Positions 9,790 through 18,000 of a stretch of DNA of 64,000 bases are shown here, in pieces; positions within the stretch are counted from its first letter, which is position 1; each line of letters opens with the position of its first letter. A program made the position numbers and the translations under genes. The DNA is from Marinobacter vinifirmus. Lineage in GTDB: Bacteria > Pseudomonadota > Gammaproteobacteria > Pseudomonadales > Oleiphilaceae. The stretch spans positions 62,001-126,000 of the forward strand of contig NZ_NEFY01000006.1 of NCBI RefSeq assembly GCF_002258215.1. The letters run 5' to 3'. The notes beneath the pieces are model-generated. The model did not search any database. It was not told where the DNA came from and worked only from the letters and a program-made list of their open reading frames with translations.

Positions 9790-10665
9790 ATGAACGCGCC
9801 AGCGACACAGATCAAGAAGTCCACAAGGGGCTACCGGAGTGCGACACCGCCGGGGCTGGTTCCGGAAGTGCGCAGTCCGGATTTCGAGTTTCCGGAGGAT
9901 CTCCCAAAATACTGGTGGGATAACGACCCGGTAAAAACCTTGTTGCTGGGGGCGTTGTCTGCCAGCTTCCCGCCCGGAGAAAAATTCTTCATTGATTCGG
10001 TCCGTCACTACCAGGACCAGATTACGGACCCGGAGCTGAAGAAGGCGATCCGGGCATTTATCGGCCAGGAGGCTCATCACTCGAAAGAGCACAAGCTGAT
10101 GAACGGCTTCCTGGAGGAGCGGGGCGTTGGTCTGGGCCGGCTCGAGCGTGAAGTGCAGTGGTTCATGAACAAGCTGCGCAGGAATTTCACTCCGGAGCGC
10201 CAGCTGGCCCATACGGTGGCGGTTGAGCACTTTACCGCCCTGATGGCAGAGGAGTTTCTGCTCAAGTTTGATGCGCTCGAGGAAATGGACCCGAGGATCG
10301 CGCCAGTCTGGGCCTGGCACGCTATTGAAGAGTCAGAGCACAAGGCGGTGGCCTTTGATGTTTATAAGAGTATCGGCGGCAGCGAGTTTATCCGGGTGAC
10401 GGAAATGATGGTTGTGAGTGTGATCTTCCCGTTCTTCAGCACGCTGCACGTGATTCAGCTGATGAAGGAAGACGGCCAGCTGGGGAACCTGAAATCCTGG
10501 GCCGGGGCCTTTAATTATATGTGGGGCAAGCCGGGTGTGTTCCGCAAGTTGATACCGTCTTACCTGAAGTATTACAGCCCGAACTTCCACCCCTGGAACA
10601 ACGACGCCCGGGATCTTGTGGAGAAGGCTAAGAAGCGCTGGCTGCCAGCGTCGCTTCAAGGTTGA
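9790..10665 (+). CDS. Ferritin-like di-iron protein, predicted metal-dependent hydrolase family (PF10118-type)
   Basis: A 291-residue mostly helical protein. Candidate iron ligands are spaced as in carboxylate-bridged di-iron four-helix bundles: E64, E94-x2-H97, E146 (followed by H147), and E181-x2-H184 in the run AIEESEHKAVAFD. Such sites activate oxygen in hydroxylases, desaturases and aldehyde deformylating oxygenase. I recall this sequence type as annotated 'metal-dependent hydrolase', but no hydrolase motif is visible. It is codirectional with the AAR-like gene, suggesting action on its lipid product (inference). Its 3' end overlaps the convergent ogt by 38 bases. Confidence 0.75.
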   Translation: MNAPATQIKKSTRGYRSATPPGLVPEVRSPDFEFPEDLPKYWWDNDPVKTLLLGALSASFPPGEKFFIDSVRHYQDQITDPELKKAIRAFIGQEAHHSKEHKLMNGFLEERGVGLGRLEREVQWFMNKLRRNFTPERQLAHTVAVEHFTALMAEEFLLKFDALEEMDPRIAPVWAWHAIEESEHKAVAFDVYKSIGGSEFIRVTEMMVVSVIFPFFSTLHVIQLMKEDGQLGNLKSWAGAFNYMWGKPGVFRKLIPSYLKYYSPNFHPWNNDARDLVEKAKKRWLPASLQG

Positions 10666-11134
10666 GCAGGGCGCGTTTACGCTCGATGCCCCAGCGGTAG
10701 CCCCCGAGGCTGCCGTCAGACCGGACAACCCGGTGGCAGGGTATTACCACCGCCAGTTTATTGGCTGCACAGGCCGTAGCAACGGCGCGGGTGGCTTTCG
10801 GGCGGCCCAGCATCCGGGCAAGTTCGCTGTAACTGACGGTGGTGCCTGCCGGAATTTTCAGAAGGGCTTGCCAGACTTCTTTCTGGAAGACAGAGCCTTT
10901 TGGTGACAGGGGTATCGGTAGGCTGCCAGTGGGGGTGTCGACAAGCTGCCGCACGGGGTCAAGTACGTCGGCGATGCCGGCGGTTGCGGGCTTGATAACC
11001 TGGCCCGGGAAATGGGCGTGAAGCAGGGCGACAAGTTCTTCGTCTGTGTCGCCCAGCTCGATGGCGCAGAGGCCTTCTTCAGACCAGCTGGCCAGAAGCT
11101 GGCCCTGTGAGCATGGGGTGATGCCATAGTGCAT
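10628..11134 (-). CDS. ogt: Methylated-DNA--protein-cysteine methyltransferase
   Basis: A 168-residue suicide DNA-repair protein that removes alkyl groups from O6-alkylguanine. It has the catalytic motif VVIPCHRVV, the helix-turn-helix stretch VSYSELARMLGRPKATRAV, and the C-terminal GGYRWGIERKRALL. The open frame extends 35 codons upstream, but that part lies inside the preceding GNAT gene; the ATG at 11134 (MHYGITPCSQ) matches Ogt N-termini. It follows the GNAT gene by seven bases and overlaps the convergent di-iron gene by 38 bases. Confidence 0.9.
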   Translation of the reverse strand: MHYGITPCSQGQLLASWSEEGLCAIELGDTDEELVALLHAHFPGQVIKPATAGIADVLDPVRQLVDTPTGSLPIPLSPKGSVFQKEVWQALLKIPAGTTVSYSELARMLGRPKATRAVATACAANKLAVVIPCHRVVRSDGSLGGYRWGIERKRALLNLEATLAASAS

Positions 11135-11141
11135 CACCGCA

Positions 11142-11627
11142 TTATCCTTCCAGTGCTTTGCGCATGTTATAGCGCAGGAACTGGGCCCCGCGAACCGTGA
11201 CCCGCTGCTCGTCGACCACTTCAAAGCCGTGCCGCTCAAAGAACGGCCGTGCGACCACGCTGGATTCGGTTTTCAGCTCTTTCACACCCATGCCGATCAG
11301 TTGCTTCTCCGCCTCATGGTAGAGGGTGGAGGCAATGCCCCGGCGGGCAAAGTTGGGCGCGGTGAACACCAGGTCAATGGTGCCGTCCTTGTCGTAGGAA
11401 ATGAACCCGGCCAGGTCGTCGCCTTCCTCGGCGACCAGGGTTTCCAGCGAGTCCAGCCGCTCGCGCCAGACATCCAGGTGAGGCGTGCGGGAGGCCCAGG
11501 CATAGCGCTGGGTTTCATCATAGGCCCCAGCGGTCAGCTCATGTACGGAATCCGTAAACAGCCGAACCACCGGGCTCAGATCCTGAATCTGGTACTTGCG
11601 AATCGTGATAGACGTGATTGTGTTCAT
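11142..11627 (-). CDS. GNAT-family N-acetyltransferase
   Basis: A 161-residue single-domain GNAT. The acetyl-CoA-binding stretch DLVFTAPNFARRGIASTLYH carries the R/QxxGxG/A-type pyrophosphate loop, and the fold ends with VARPFFERHGFEVVDEQ. The acceptor is unknown; the overall look is of YafP/ElaA-like small GNATs. It is the first gene of a two-gene minus-strand unit with ogt, so a role linked to alkylation stress is possible but unproven. Confidence 0.85.
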   Translation of the reverse strand: MNTITSITIRKYQIQDLSPVVRLFTDSVHELTAGAYDETQRYAWASRTPHLDVWRERLDSLETLVAEEGDDLAGFISYDKDGTIDLVFTAPNFARRGIASTLYHEAEKQLIGMGVKELKTESSVVARPFFERHGFEVVDEQRVTVRGAQFLRYNMRKALEG

Positions 11628-11756
11628 GTCAGCTCAGTGTGCACCTGTGTTGGATAGCAGGTTAAAACCGTTATTCCACTATACCCGCAGCATACCCCGT
11701 ACAGCAGGAAAATCCAGCATTCCTACCCACTCAAATGCTTTAGTTGTGGCCATCAG

Positions 11757-11792
11757 AAAAAAGCCCGGTTGCTTGCGCAACCGGGCTTTTTT
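11757..11792 (-). terminator. Terminator of the nrdJ operon
   Basis: GCCCGGTTGC (11763-11772) pairs with GCAACCGGGC (11777-11786), flanked by A-runs and T-runs on both sides. On the minus strand it lies 21 bases after the nrdJb stop; the symmetry could allow termination in both directions. Confidence 0.9.
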
Positions 11793-11812
11793 CAACTCGT
11801 CAGCTGATTACT

Positions 11813-12511
11813 TCAACCACACTTGCTGTCGCCGCAGGACAGGCAGGTAGCACAGCCGTCCATCACGATCACAGCCTTGGTATTGCACTTGCCGCACATG
11901 GTGGCGTTGGCAGGGTAGTCGCTGCCTGTGTCGTCGTTGGTGGCCTTGTCCTGGCTGGCCTCGAACTCCGCACGCTTCTCGGCGAGAATGCGCTTGGTGG
12001 TTTCGCTCAACTCGTCGCTTTCCAGCAGGCCGATGGCTTTCAGGTGTTTCTCGATCACGGCGCCGATTTCGGCCACCAGTGACGGCATGAAGACGCCGCC
12101 TTTCTTGAAGTAACCACCGTTCGGGTCATACACGCTGCGCAGCTCTTCCACCAGGAAGGTTACGTCGCCACCTTTGCGGAATACCGCCGAGATAACGCGG
12201 GTGAGGGCGATAACCCACTGGAAATGTTCCATCGACTTGGAGTTGATGAACACTTCATAGGGCTGGCGGCTCTCGTGGTCAGTGCCTTCGTTGAGCAGGA
12301 TGTCATTGATGGTGATGTACATCGCGTGCTCGGCCACGGGCGGCTTGATCTTGTAGGTGGTGCCCAACAGGAAATCCGGCCGCTCGATGTATTCATTCAT
12401 CTCAACCGGCTTGGTTTCAGCCTGTACCGGTGCCTGGTGTTCGTTCGGGGTTTCCGCATCGGCTTTCTTGACCCGGTAGCCGACGATTTTGTTGCTGATT
12501 TTGACTGTCAT
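11813..12511 (-). CDS. nrdJb: NrdJb, second subunit of split class II ribonucleotide reductase
   Basis: A 232-residue protein matching the C-terminal part of adenosylcobalamin-dependent ribonucleotide reductase, which in Pseudomonas is encoded separately from nrdJa. The end carries two Cys pairs (CGKCNTK and CATCLSCGDSKCG), a zinc-ribbon-like and redox-active tail that reduces the active site of NrdJa between turnovers. It lies 30 bases downstream of nrdJa in the same orientation. The DITFLVEELRS-like central region and the tail support the assignment; it does not reduce nucleotides alone. Confidence 0.9.
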   Translation of the reverse strand: MTVKISNKIVGYRVKKADAETPNEHQAPVQAETKPVEMNEYIERPDFLLGTTYKIKPPVAEHAMYITINDILLNEGTDHESRQPYEVFINSKSMEHFQWVIALTRVISAVFRKGGDVTFLVEELRSVYDPNGGYFKKGGVFMPSLVAEIGAVIEKHLKAIGLLESDELSETTKRILAEKRAEFEASQDKATNDDTGSDYPANATMCGKCNTKAVIVMDGCATCLSCGDSKCG

Positions 12512-12541
12512 TTTGCTGTTCCTGTCTGTCGGTTTCCGGAC

Positions 12542-14686
12542 TCAGTATTTTCCGTAGGTGCCTTCTTTGAGGGCGTCGAAAAGGTTGGCGGCGGTATGGA
12601 CTTCGCCGTCGTACTCTACCTGTTCATTGCCCTTCAGGGTGACTTTGCTGCCATCGTCCAGGGTGAACTCATACAGGGTATTCTCAAGGTCCTTCTCTTT
12701 AACCAGCACGCCCTGGAACGCCTCCGGGTTGAAGCGGAAAGTGGTGCAACCCTTCAGGCCCATGTCGTAGGCGTACAGGTAGATGCCCTTGAAGTCCTGG
12801 TACTTGAAGTCCTGCGGTACGTTGGCGGTCTTGGAAATGGAGGAATCAACCCACTTCTGGGCGGCCGCCTGAATGTCTACGTGCTGCTTTGGTGATACAT
12901 CATCGGATGTGGTGAAGTAGCCGGGCAGCTTCTTGTCGTCGTCATCGGAGAACGGCATGGCGCCCGGGTTGACCAGGTGGCGGTAGGCCAGCAGTTCGAA
13001 GCTGAACACGTCCACTTTTTCCTTGGTTTTCCGGCCTTCACGGATGATGTTCCGGGCATAGTGGTGCGAGAAGCTCGGCTCAATACCGTTACTGGCGTTG
13101 TTGGCCAGGGACAGGCTGATGGTGCCAGTCGGAGCAATGGAGGTGTGGTGGGTAAAACGGCCACCTTTCTCGGCCAGTTGCTTGACGAGCTCCGGCTCTA
13201 TGTGGCCGATCTGTTGCATGTAGCGGCTGTACTTCGCGTGCAGCAGCTTGCCCTTGAGAATGTCGCCCACCTTGTAGCCGTCTTTGGCCAGCTCGGGGCA
13301 CTTGCTCATCATCTTCGGAGTCACTTCGAACTCGTCTTCCATGATCGGAGCCGGGCCTTTCTCTTCGGCCAGGGCCAGGGACTGGCGCCAGCCTTCAACG
13401 GCCATCTCCCGAACCACTTCTTCGGTGAACTTCACGGATTCATCTGAACCGTAAGGCATGCGCAGCATCGCCAGGGTAGAGCCGAGGCCTAGAATGCCCA
13501 TGCCATGACGACGCTTGTAGGTAATCTCGTGGCGCTGTTCGGCCAGCGGCAGGCCGTTGATTTCCACTACGTTATCGAGCATACGGGTGAAGGTGCCAAC
13601 GACCTTGCGGTATTTCTCGTAGTTGAAGCTGGCCTTGTCGGTGAACGGGTAGTCCACGAACTTGGTCAGGTTGACCGAACCCAGCAGGCAGCTGCCATAA
13701 GGGGGCAGGGGCTGCTCGCCACAGGGGTTGGTGGCACGGATGTCTTCACAGAACCAGTTGTTGTTCATCTGGTTGACCTTGTCAATCAGGATGAAGCCCG
13801 GCTCGGCGTAGTCGTAGGTGCTGGTCATGATGGTGTCCCAGATGAACTGGGCTTTCACCGTCTTGTAGATGCGGCAGGCGACCTTGCCTTCATCGTTAAT
13901 AACGTAGCTGTCCTGAACCGGGAAGTCGCGGTACAGGAACTTGCTGGTGTCTGTCAGGTCCAGGCCCTCTTCTTCCACTTCCTTTTTGGTGACCGGGAAG
14001 GAAAGGTGCCAGTCGTCGCCGTTACGCACGGCTTCGATGAAATCTTCGGTGATCAGCAGAGACAGGTTGAACTGGCGCAGGCGGCCATCTTCACGCTTGG
14101 CCTGGATGAACTCGATGACGTCCGGGTGGTGAACATCAAAGGTGGCCATCTGTGCACCGCGGCGGCCACCGGCAGACGACACGGTGAAGCACATGCGGTC
14201 GAAGATATCCATGAACGACAGCGGGCCGGAAGTAGTGGCGCCGGCGCCGGCCACGTAGGCACCACGGGGGCGCAGGGTGGAGAATTCATAGCCGATACCG
14301 CAGCCAGCCTTGAGGGTAAGGCCTGCTTCGTGGTTTTTCTCCAGAATGTCATTCATGGAGTCGTGGATGCTGCCAGACACGGTGCAGTTGATGGTCGAGG
14401 TCGCCGGCTTGTGAGCCTCGGCTCCGGCATTGGAGGTGATACGGCCCGCCGGAATGGCACCGTTCTGCAGGGCCCACAGGAATTCTTTCATGTACTTGTC
14501 GCGTACATTCTTTTTCTCGACTTCGGCAAGGGCGCGGGCAACCCGTTCGTAGGTTGCGTTGATGTCCTTGTCGACCGGCTCGCCAGTCTTGGTTTTCAGC
14601 TGGTACTTGCTGCTCCAGATGTCGAGCGAAGCTTCCTGCATCGGAATCGTTGTGATTACTGCCTGTGCCTTAGCGTTCATTGCCAC
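12542..14686 (-). CDS. nrdJa: NrdJa, adenosylcobalamin-dependent ribonucleotide reductase, catalytic subunit
   Basis: A 714-residue class II reductase that makes deoxyribonucleotides independent of oxygen using coenzyme B12. Key features are LKAGCGIGYEFSTLRPRGA with the first redox Cys, ATNPCGEQPLPPYGSCLL with the catalytic N-x-C-x-E triad, and GTISLSLANNASNGIEP near the substrate-binding site. The protein lacks the Cys-rich tail, which sits on NrdJb. Paired NrdR boxes lie 30-77 bases upstream. Adenosylcobalamin is required, so the cell must make or import it. Confidence 0.93.
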   Translation of the reverse strand: MAMNAKAQAVITTIPMQEASLDIWSSKYQLKTKTGEPVDKDINATYERVARALAEVEKKNVRDKYMKEFLWALQNGAIPAGRITSNAGAEAHKPATSTINCTVSGSIHDSMNDILEKNHEAGLTLKAGCGIGYEFSTLRPRGAYVAGAGATTSGPLSFMDIFDRMCFTVSSAGGRRGAQMATFDVHHPDVIEFIQAKREDGRLRQFNLSLLITEDFIEAVRNGDDWHLSFPVTKKEVEEEGLDLTDTSKFLYRDFPVQDSYVINDEGKVACRIYKTVKAQFIWDTIMTSTYDYAEPGFILIDKVNQMNNNWFCEDIRATNPCGEQPLPPYGSCLLGSVNLTKFVDYPFTDKASFNYEKYRKVVGTFTRMLDNVVEINGLPLAEQRHEITYKRRHGMGILGLGSTLAMLRMPYGSDESVKFTEEVVREMAVEGWRQSLALAEEKGPAPIMEDEFEVTPKMMSKCPELAKDGYKVGDILKGKLLHAKYSRYMQQIGHIEPELVKQLAEKGGRFTHHTSIAPTGTISLSLANNASNGIEPSFSHHYARNIIREGRKTKEKVDVFSFELLAYRHLVNPGAMPFSDDDDKKLPGYFTTSDDVSPKQHVDIQAAAQKWVDSSISKTANVPQDFKYQDFKGIYLYAYDMGLKGCTTFRFNPEAFQGVLVKEKDLENTLYEFTLDDGSKVTLKGNEQVEYDGEVHTAANLFDALKEGTYGKY

Positions 14687-14715
14687 CCTCGGTTTCCAGT
14701 CTGTCTTTGGCTTTA

Positions 14716-14763
14716 ACCCTATATATGGGCTTATTTTGAATGGAGTATAACAGGATATAGTGT
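14716..14763 (-). promoter_or_regulatory. Paired NrdR boxes upstream of nrdJa
   Basis: Two 16-base sites at 14716-14731 and 14748-14763 each match about 12 of 16 positions of the NrdR box acaCwAtATaTwGtgt when read on the minus strand. Their starts are 32 bases apart, about three helical turns, the usual spacing of paired NrdR boxes. They lie 30-77 bases upstream of the nrdJa start, consistent with repression by the dATP/ATP-sensing NrdR. Confidence 0.7.
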
Positions 14764-14834
14764 TCTGTGAATAAGGTACGAACTATTGCCGGAGCGATGC
14801 CCCGCAAAGAAATTCAATGGAAAAAGGCTTGAAA

Positions 14835-14886
14835 CTCCGCAACCCCGCATGAAACCTGCGTTTGCGGAGATCACTAGATGTAGTGG
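14835..14886 (-). other. Hairpin plus a third NrdR-like box upstream of nrdJa
   Basis: CTCCGCAA (14835-14842) pairs with TTGCGGAG (14862-14869), and right next to it TCACTAGATGTAGTGG (14871-14886) reads on the minus strand as CTACATCTAG, meeting the conserved core CwA-AT-TwG of NrdR boxes. It is about 125 bases from the main pair. With the terminator of the upstream ABC operon these fill the 282-base gap before nrdJa. I see no cobalamin riboswitch. Confidence 0.4.
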
Positions 14887-14919
14887 TTAAAAGGTGATCG
14901 TTGCCACAATTAACAAAAC

Positions 14920-14947
14920 AAAAAAAGCGGGGCCAGGCCCCGCTTTT
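14920..14947 (-). terminator. Terminator of the ABC importer operon
   Basis: AGCGGGGCC (14926-14934) and GGCCCCGCT (14936-14944) form a nine-pair stem with a one-base apex as written (in practice a shorter stem with a small loop). On the minus strand it is followed by a T-run (A-run at 14918-14926), 22 bases after the ATPase stop. Confidence 0.85.
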
Positions 14948-14968
14948 CAGGTCAGGCTCTGGTTTGAA

Positions 14969-15763
14969 TCAGCCGAGTAACAGGCTGTCGTCGTCTACCT
15001 GAAGCCCACGCTGTTTCTCGAACAGTCCCAGAAGGTCTTTCACCTCCAGGCCTTCCCGATCCTTACCGGCGATGTCGAACACCACCTGGCCCTGATGCAG
15101 CATCACAGTGCGACTGCCGACTTCCAGTGCCTGTTTCATGCTGTGGGTGACCATCAGTGCGGTCAGCTTCTGCTCTTCGATGATCTGCTCGGTGAGATCC
15201 AGCACAAAGGCTGCGGTTTTGGGGTCCAGCGCCGCGGTGTGTTCGTCCAGCAGCAGGATGCTGGACGGGGTTAGACTTGCCATCAGCAGGCTCACAGCCT
15301 GGCGCTGGCCGCCGGAAAGCAGTCCCATCTTATCACCAAGGCGGCTTTCCAGGCCCAGCTTCAGGGAAGACAGGCTTTCCCGGAACTGGCCCAGATACTG
15401 TCTCTTCACCGCAGCACTGAGGCCACGGCGCTGGCCACGCTTGATGGCCAGCGCCAGGTTTTCTTCGATGGACAGGTTTTCACAGGTGCCCGCCAGGGGA
15501 TCCTGGAAAACCCGGGCCACCCGCGCAGCGCGCTTGTAGGTCGGCAGCCGGGTTACGTCCTGGTTGTCCACGATAATCTGGCCGCTGTCGACCATCACCT
15601 CGCCGGCCAGGGCGTTCAGGAAGGTGGACTTGCCGGCACCGTTACTGCCGATAACCGTGACAAATTCACCCTGGTTTACAGTCAGGCTCATGCCCCGCAA
15701 GGCCGGGTTCTCCAGGGGAGTTCCCTTGCCAAAGGTGAGCCTCAGATCGGTTGCGCTGATCAT
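14969..15763 (-). CDS. ABC transporter ATP-binding protein
   Basis: A 264-residue ABC ATPase with Walker A GSNGAGKST, signature LSGGQRQ, Walker B ILLLDEHTAALDP and switch histidine LMVTHSMKQAL. It is the third gene of an importer operon, nine bases after the permease. The set (PF04392-type binding protein, LivH-like permease, single ATPase) resembles the TrpXYZ-type importers described for tryptophan in Gram-positives, but the substrate here is unknown. Confidence 0.9.
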   Translation of the reverse strand: MISATDLRLTFGKGTPLENPALRGMSLTVNQGEFVTVIGSNGAGKSTFLNALAGEVMVDSGQIIVDNQDVTRLPTYKRAARVARVFQDPLAGTCENLSIEENLALAIKRGQRRGLSAAVKRQYLGQFRESLSSLKLGLESRLGDKMGLLSGGQRQAVSLLMASLTPSSILLLDEHTAALDPKTAAFVLDLTEQIIEEQKLTALMVTHSMKQALEVGSRTVMLHQGQVVFDIAGKDREGLEVKDLLGLFEKQRGLQVDDDSLLLG

Positions 15764-15772
15764 AGTGCCTCC

Positions 15773-16675
15773 TCAGGCTTTCTTGCGGGTGAAGCGGTTG
15801 GCGATATTGGTGCGCACGCCCGGCAGAACAATGGCCAGGGTTACCAGCACTGCGGTGATCAGGTTCAGGTCCTGTGCCTGCAAACCCAGAATGTCGGCAT
15901 TCAGGGCAAAGGCGATCGCAAGGCGGTAGATGATGGCACCAATCACGCAGGCCAGCAGGGCCCGGATAACCGTAGACGGTGTGATAACCGCTTCGCCGCC
16001 AATCAGCGAGGCCAGGCCGATAACGATCACACCAACGCCCATGGTCACGTCTGCCGCGCCCTGGCTCTGGGCGAACAGGGCGCCGGCCAGGCCAACCAGG
16101 CCGTTAGAGAGGGCAACGCCGAGAATGATCATGCCGCCAGTCGCGATGCCCTGGGCGCGCGCCATTCGGGCGTTGGCGCCGGTGGCGCGCATGGCCAGGC
16201 CGGTTTCGGATTTCATGAAACGCCAGAGCAGGATCAGTGACACAAAAACCACGATCACGAACAGCAGTACCGGAACCTGGTGGTAATCCAGCCCCAAGTC
16301 GTACCAGGGGGTCAGCACGGTTTCTTCGGTAAGCAGCGCAATATTGGGCCGCCCCATGATGCGCAGGTTAACCGAATAAAGCGCAATCATCGTCAGGATG
16401 GAGGCCAGCAGGTTAAGAATGTTCAGTTTGACGTTCAGGATGGCAGTCACCGCGCCGGCGGCCATGCCTGCCAGGACGGCACAGCCTGTGGCCAGCCAGG
16501 GGTTCCAGCCTTCCAGCAGCAATACGGCTGCCACAGCGGCGCCAAGGGGAAAGCTGCCGTCTACCGTCAGGTCGGGAAAGTCCAGAACACGGAAAGAGAT
16601 ATAGATACCAAAAGCAACCAGGCCATAAATGAGGCCGGTTTCGAGTGCGCCGTAAAAAGCAATTTCGCTGAGCAT
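15773..16675 (-). CDS. ABC transporter permease
   Basis: A 300-residue, strongly hydrophobic protein with about eight to nine predicted membrane segments (for example GLIYGLVAFGIYISFRVLDF and VLLFVIVVFVSLILLWRF). It resembles the branched-chain-amino-acid-type permease family (BPD_transp_2). With only one permease gene in the operon a homodimer is expected. The downstream ATPase is nine bases away. Translation follows a hairpin at 16701-16729 in the leader between this gene and the binding-protein gene. Confidence 0.88.
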   Translation of the reverse strand: MLSEIAFYGALETGLIYGLVAFGIYISFRVLDFPDLTVDGSFPLGAAVAAVLLLEGWNPWLATGCAVLAGMAAGAVTAILNVKLNILNLLASILTMIALYSVNLRIMGRPNIALLTEETVLTPWYDLGLDYHQVPVLLFVIVVFVSLILLWRFMKSETGLAMRATGANARMARAQGIATGGMIILGVALSNGLVGLAGALFAQSQGAADVTMGVGVIVIGLASLIGGEAVITPSTVIRALLACVIGAIIYRLAIAFALNADILGLQAQDLNLITAVLVTLAIVLPGVRTNIANRFTRKKA

Positions 16676-16700
16676 GGGTATGGATTCACCGTGAAAGAAA

Positions 16701-16729
16701 ACGGGCGGGCCCTTTTGGGGTCCGCCCGT
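16701..16729 (-). terminator. Intra-operon hairpin between binding-protein and permease genes
   Basis: ACGGGCGG (16701-16708) pairs with CCGCCCGT (16722-16729), with inner GCCC/GGGG pairing. On the minus strand a TTTCTTTC tract follows. Placed between the first and second genes, it probably lets most transcripts stop after the binding protein, giving the usual excess of that subunit. Confidence 0.6.
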
Positions 16730-16741
16730 GTTGGTCAGGCG

Positions 16742-17716
16742 TTACTTGTCGTTCTTGACGACTTTTACTGCTTCCTGGATGAGGTCTTCAGACAGGGTAA
16801 TGCCCATGCGCTCACCAGCTTCAGGATTCACATACAGGTCCAGCTCTTCCATGATTTCCACCGGCATGTCTGCGGTGCTGGCACCTTCAAGTACGCGGGC
16901 TACCATGGCGCCGGTCTGGCGGCCGTGGTTGTAGTAGTTGAAGCCCAGGGCTGCAACCGCGCCGCGCTCTACGGTAGCGGTGTCGGCGGCAAAGACCGGG
17001 ATCTTGGCGCGCTCGCCTACGGAAATAACTGCTTCAGCTGCACTGATAACGGTGTTGTCGGTGGTCAGGTAGATGGCATCGGCCTTGCCAACCAGGGAGC
17101 GGGCAGCGCCCAGTACTTCGGAAGTCTTGGTGGCGGCACCTTTAACCAGCTCCAGTCCACGGGCAGCCAGGCGCTCTTCCAACAGTTCCACCAGGGCAGC
17201 AGCATTGGCTTCGCCCGGGTTGTATACGGTACCGATACGCTTGGCATCCGGCATTACACGCTGGAGCATATCCAGGTGCTTTTCGATCGGCAGCATGTCG
17301 CTTACGCCGGTGATGTTAGCGCCGGGTGCTTCCCAGCTCTTAACCAGCTTGGCGGCAACCGGGTCGGTTACGGCAGAGAAGACAACGGGAATTTCCCGGG
17401 CGGCTGCGGCAACTGTCTGGGCAGACGGTGTGGCAATGGCCACGATGACGTCCGGGCTTTCACCCACAAACTTGCGTGCGATCTGGGACGCGATAGCCGA
17501 GTTGCCCTGGGCACTTTCGTGCATAAGGCGCAGGTTTTCGCCTTCACGGTAACCACGTTCGGCCAGCTCGTCGACCACGCCCTGATGGGCGGCATCCAGT
17601 GCCGGGTGTTCAACAATCTGGGTGATGGCAACTACACGAGTGTCTTCTGCCTGAACCAGGCTTGCAGCGGCGAGCAGCGACGCGCCGATCAGGGTACGCA
17701 GAGTTTTCTTGGCCAT
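16742..17716 (-). CDS. ABC transporter substrate-binding protein (PF04392 type)
   Basis: A 324-residue periplasmic protein with a clear signal peptide (TLRTLIGASLLAAASLVQAE, cleavage near residue 23). The body shows IVEHPALDAAHQGVVDELAE, DVIVAIATPSAQTVAAAA and VFSAVTDPVAAKLV, the signature of the ABC_sub_bind family. It is the first gene of the importer operon, reads leftward, and diverges from the acyl-CoA ligase. The ligand cannot be inferred reliably. Confidence 0.88.
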   Translation of the reverse strand: MAKKTLRTLIGASLLAAASLVQAEDTRVVAITQIVEHPALDAAHQGVVDELAERGYREGENLRLMHESAQGNSAIASQIARKFVGESPDVIVAIATPSAQTVAAAAREIPVVFSAVTDPVAAKLVKSWEAPGANITGVSDMLPIEKHLDMLQRVMPDAKRIGTVYNPGEANAAALVELLEERLAARGLELVKGAATKTSEVLGAARSLVGKADAIYLTTDNTVISAAEAVISVGERAKIPVFAADTATVERGAVAALGFNYYNHGRQTGAMVARVLEGASTADMPVEIMEELDLYVNPEAGERMGITLSEDLIQEAVKVVKNDK

Positions 17717-18000
17717 ATGCCGATCTCCGGGTCTGTTGCAGGTTTCCCCTTGGAGCGGGGTGGAAAATTTTCAAAGTTCGCAAGTTTACCACAGGGTTGC
17801 GGGGTTCGGGGTAGCGATTGCGATGAACTTTATCGGTTGTTTTTCCTCAATGTATTGAACTGCAGATAATTTTGCATTCATCACGTTTTGACGAGTGAAG
17901 GTGTGTTCAAATAGGCTACTAAAGTCGTAATGGCTATTCAGGCCACGGATAACACTAAAAACGCAACTCTGAAAACTATAAAGACAAAGCAGGAAGGTCC

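Noticed and set aside
14762-14968. A cobalamin riboswitch in front of nrdJa
   Set aside because: No B12-box or multi-stem layout is visible; NrdR boxes and one simple hairpin explain the region better.
17717-18000. A regulatory RNA or T-box upstream of the ABC binding-protein gene
   Set aside because: No conserved stems or T-box sequence are seen; the gap holds only divergent promoters that I cannot place with confidence.
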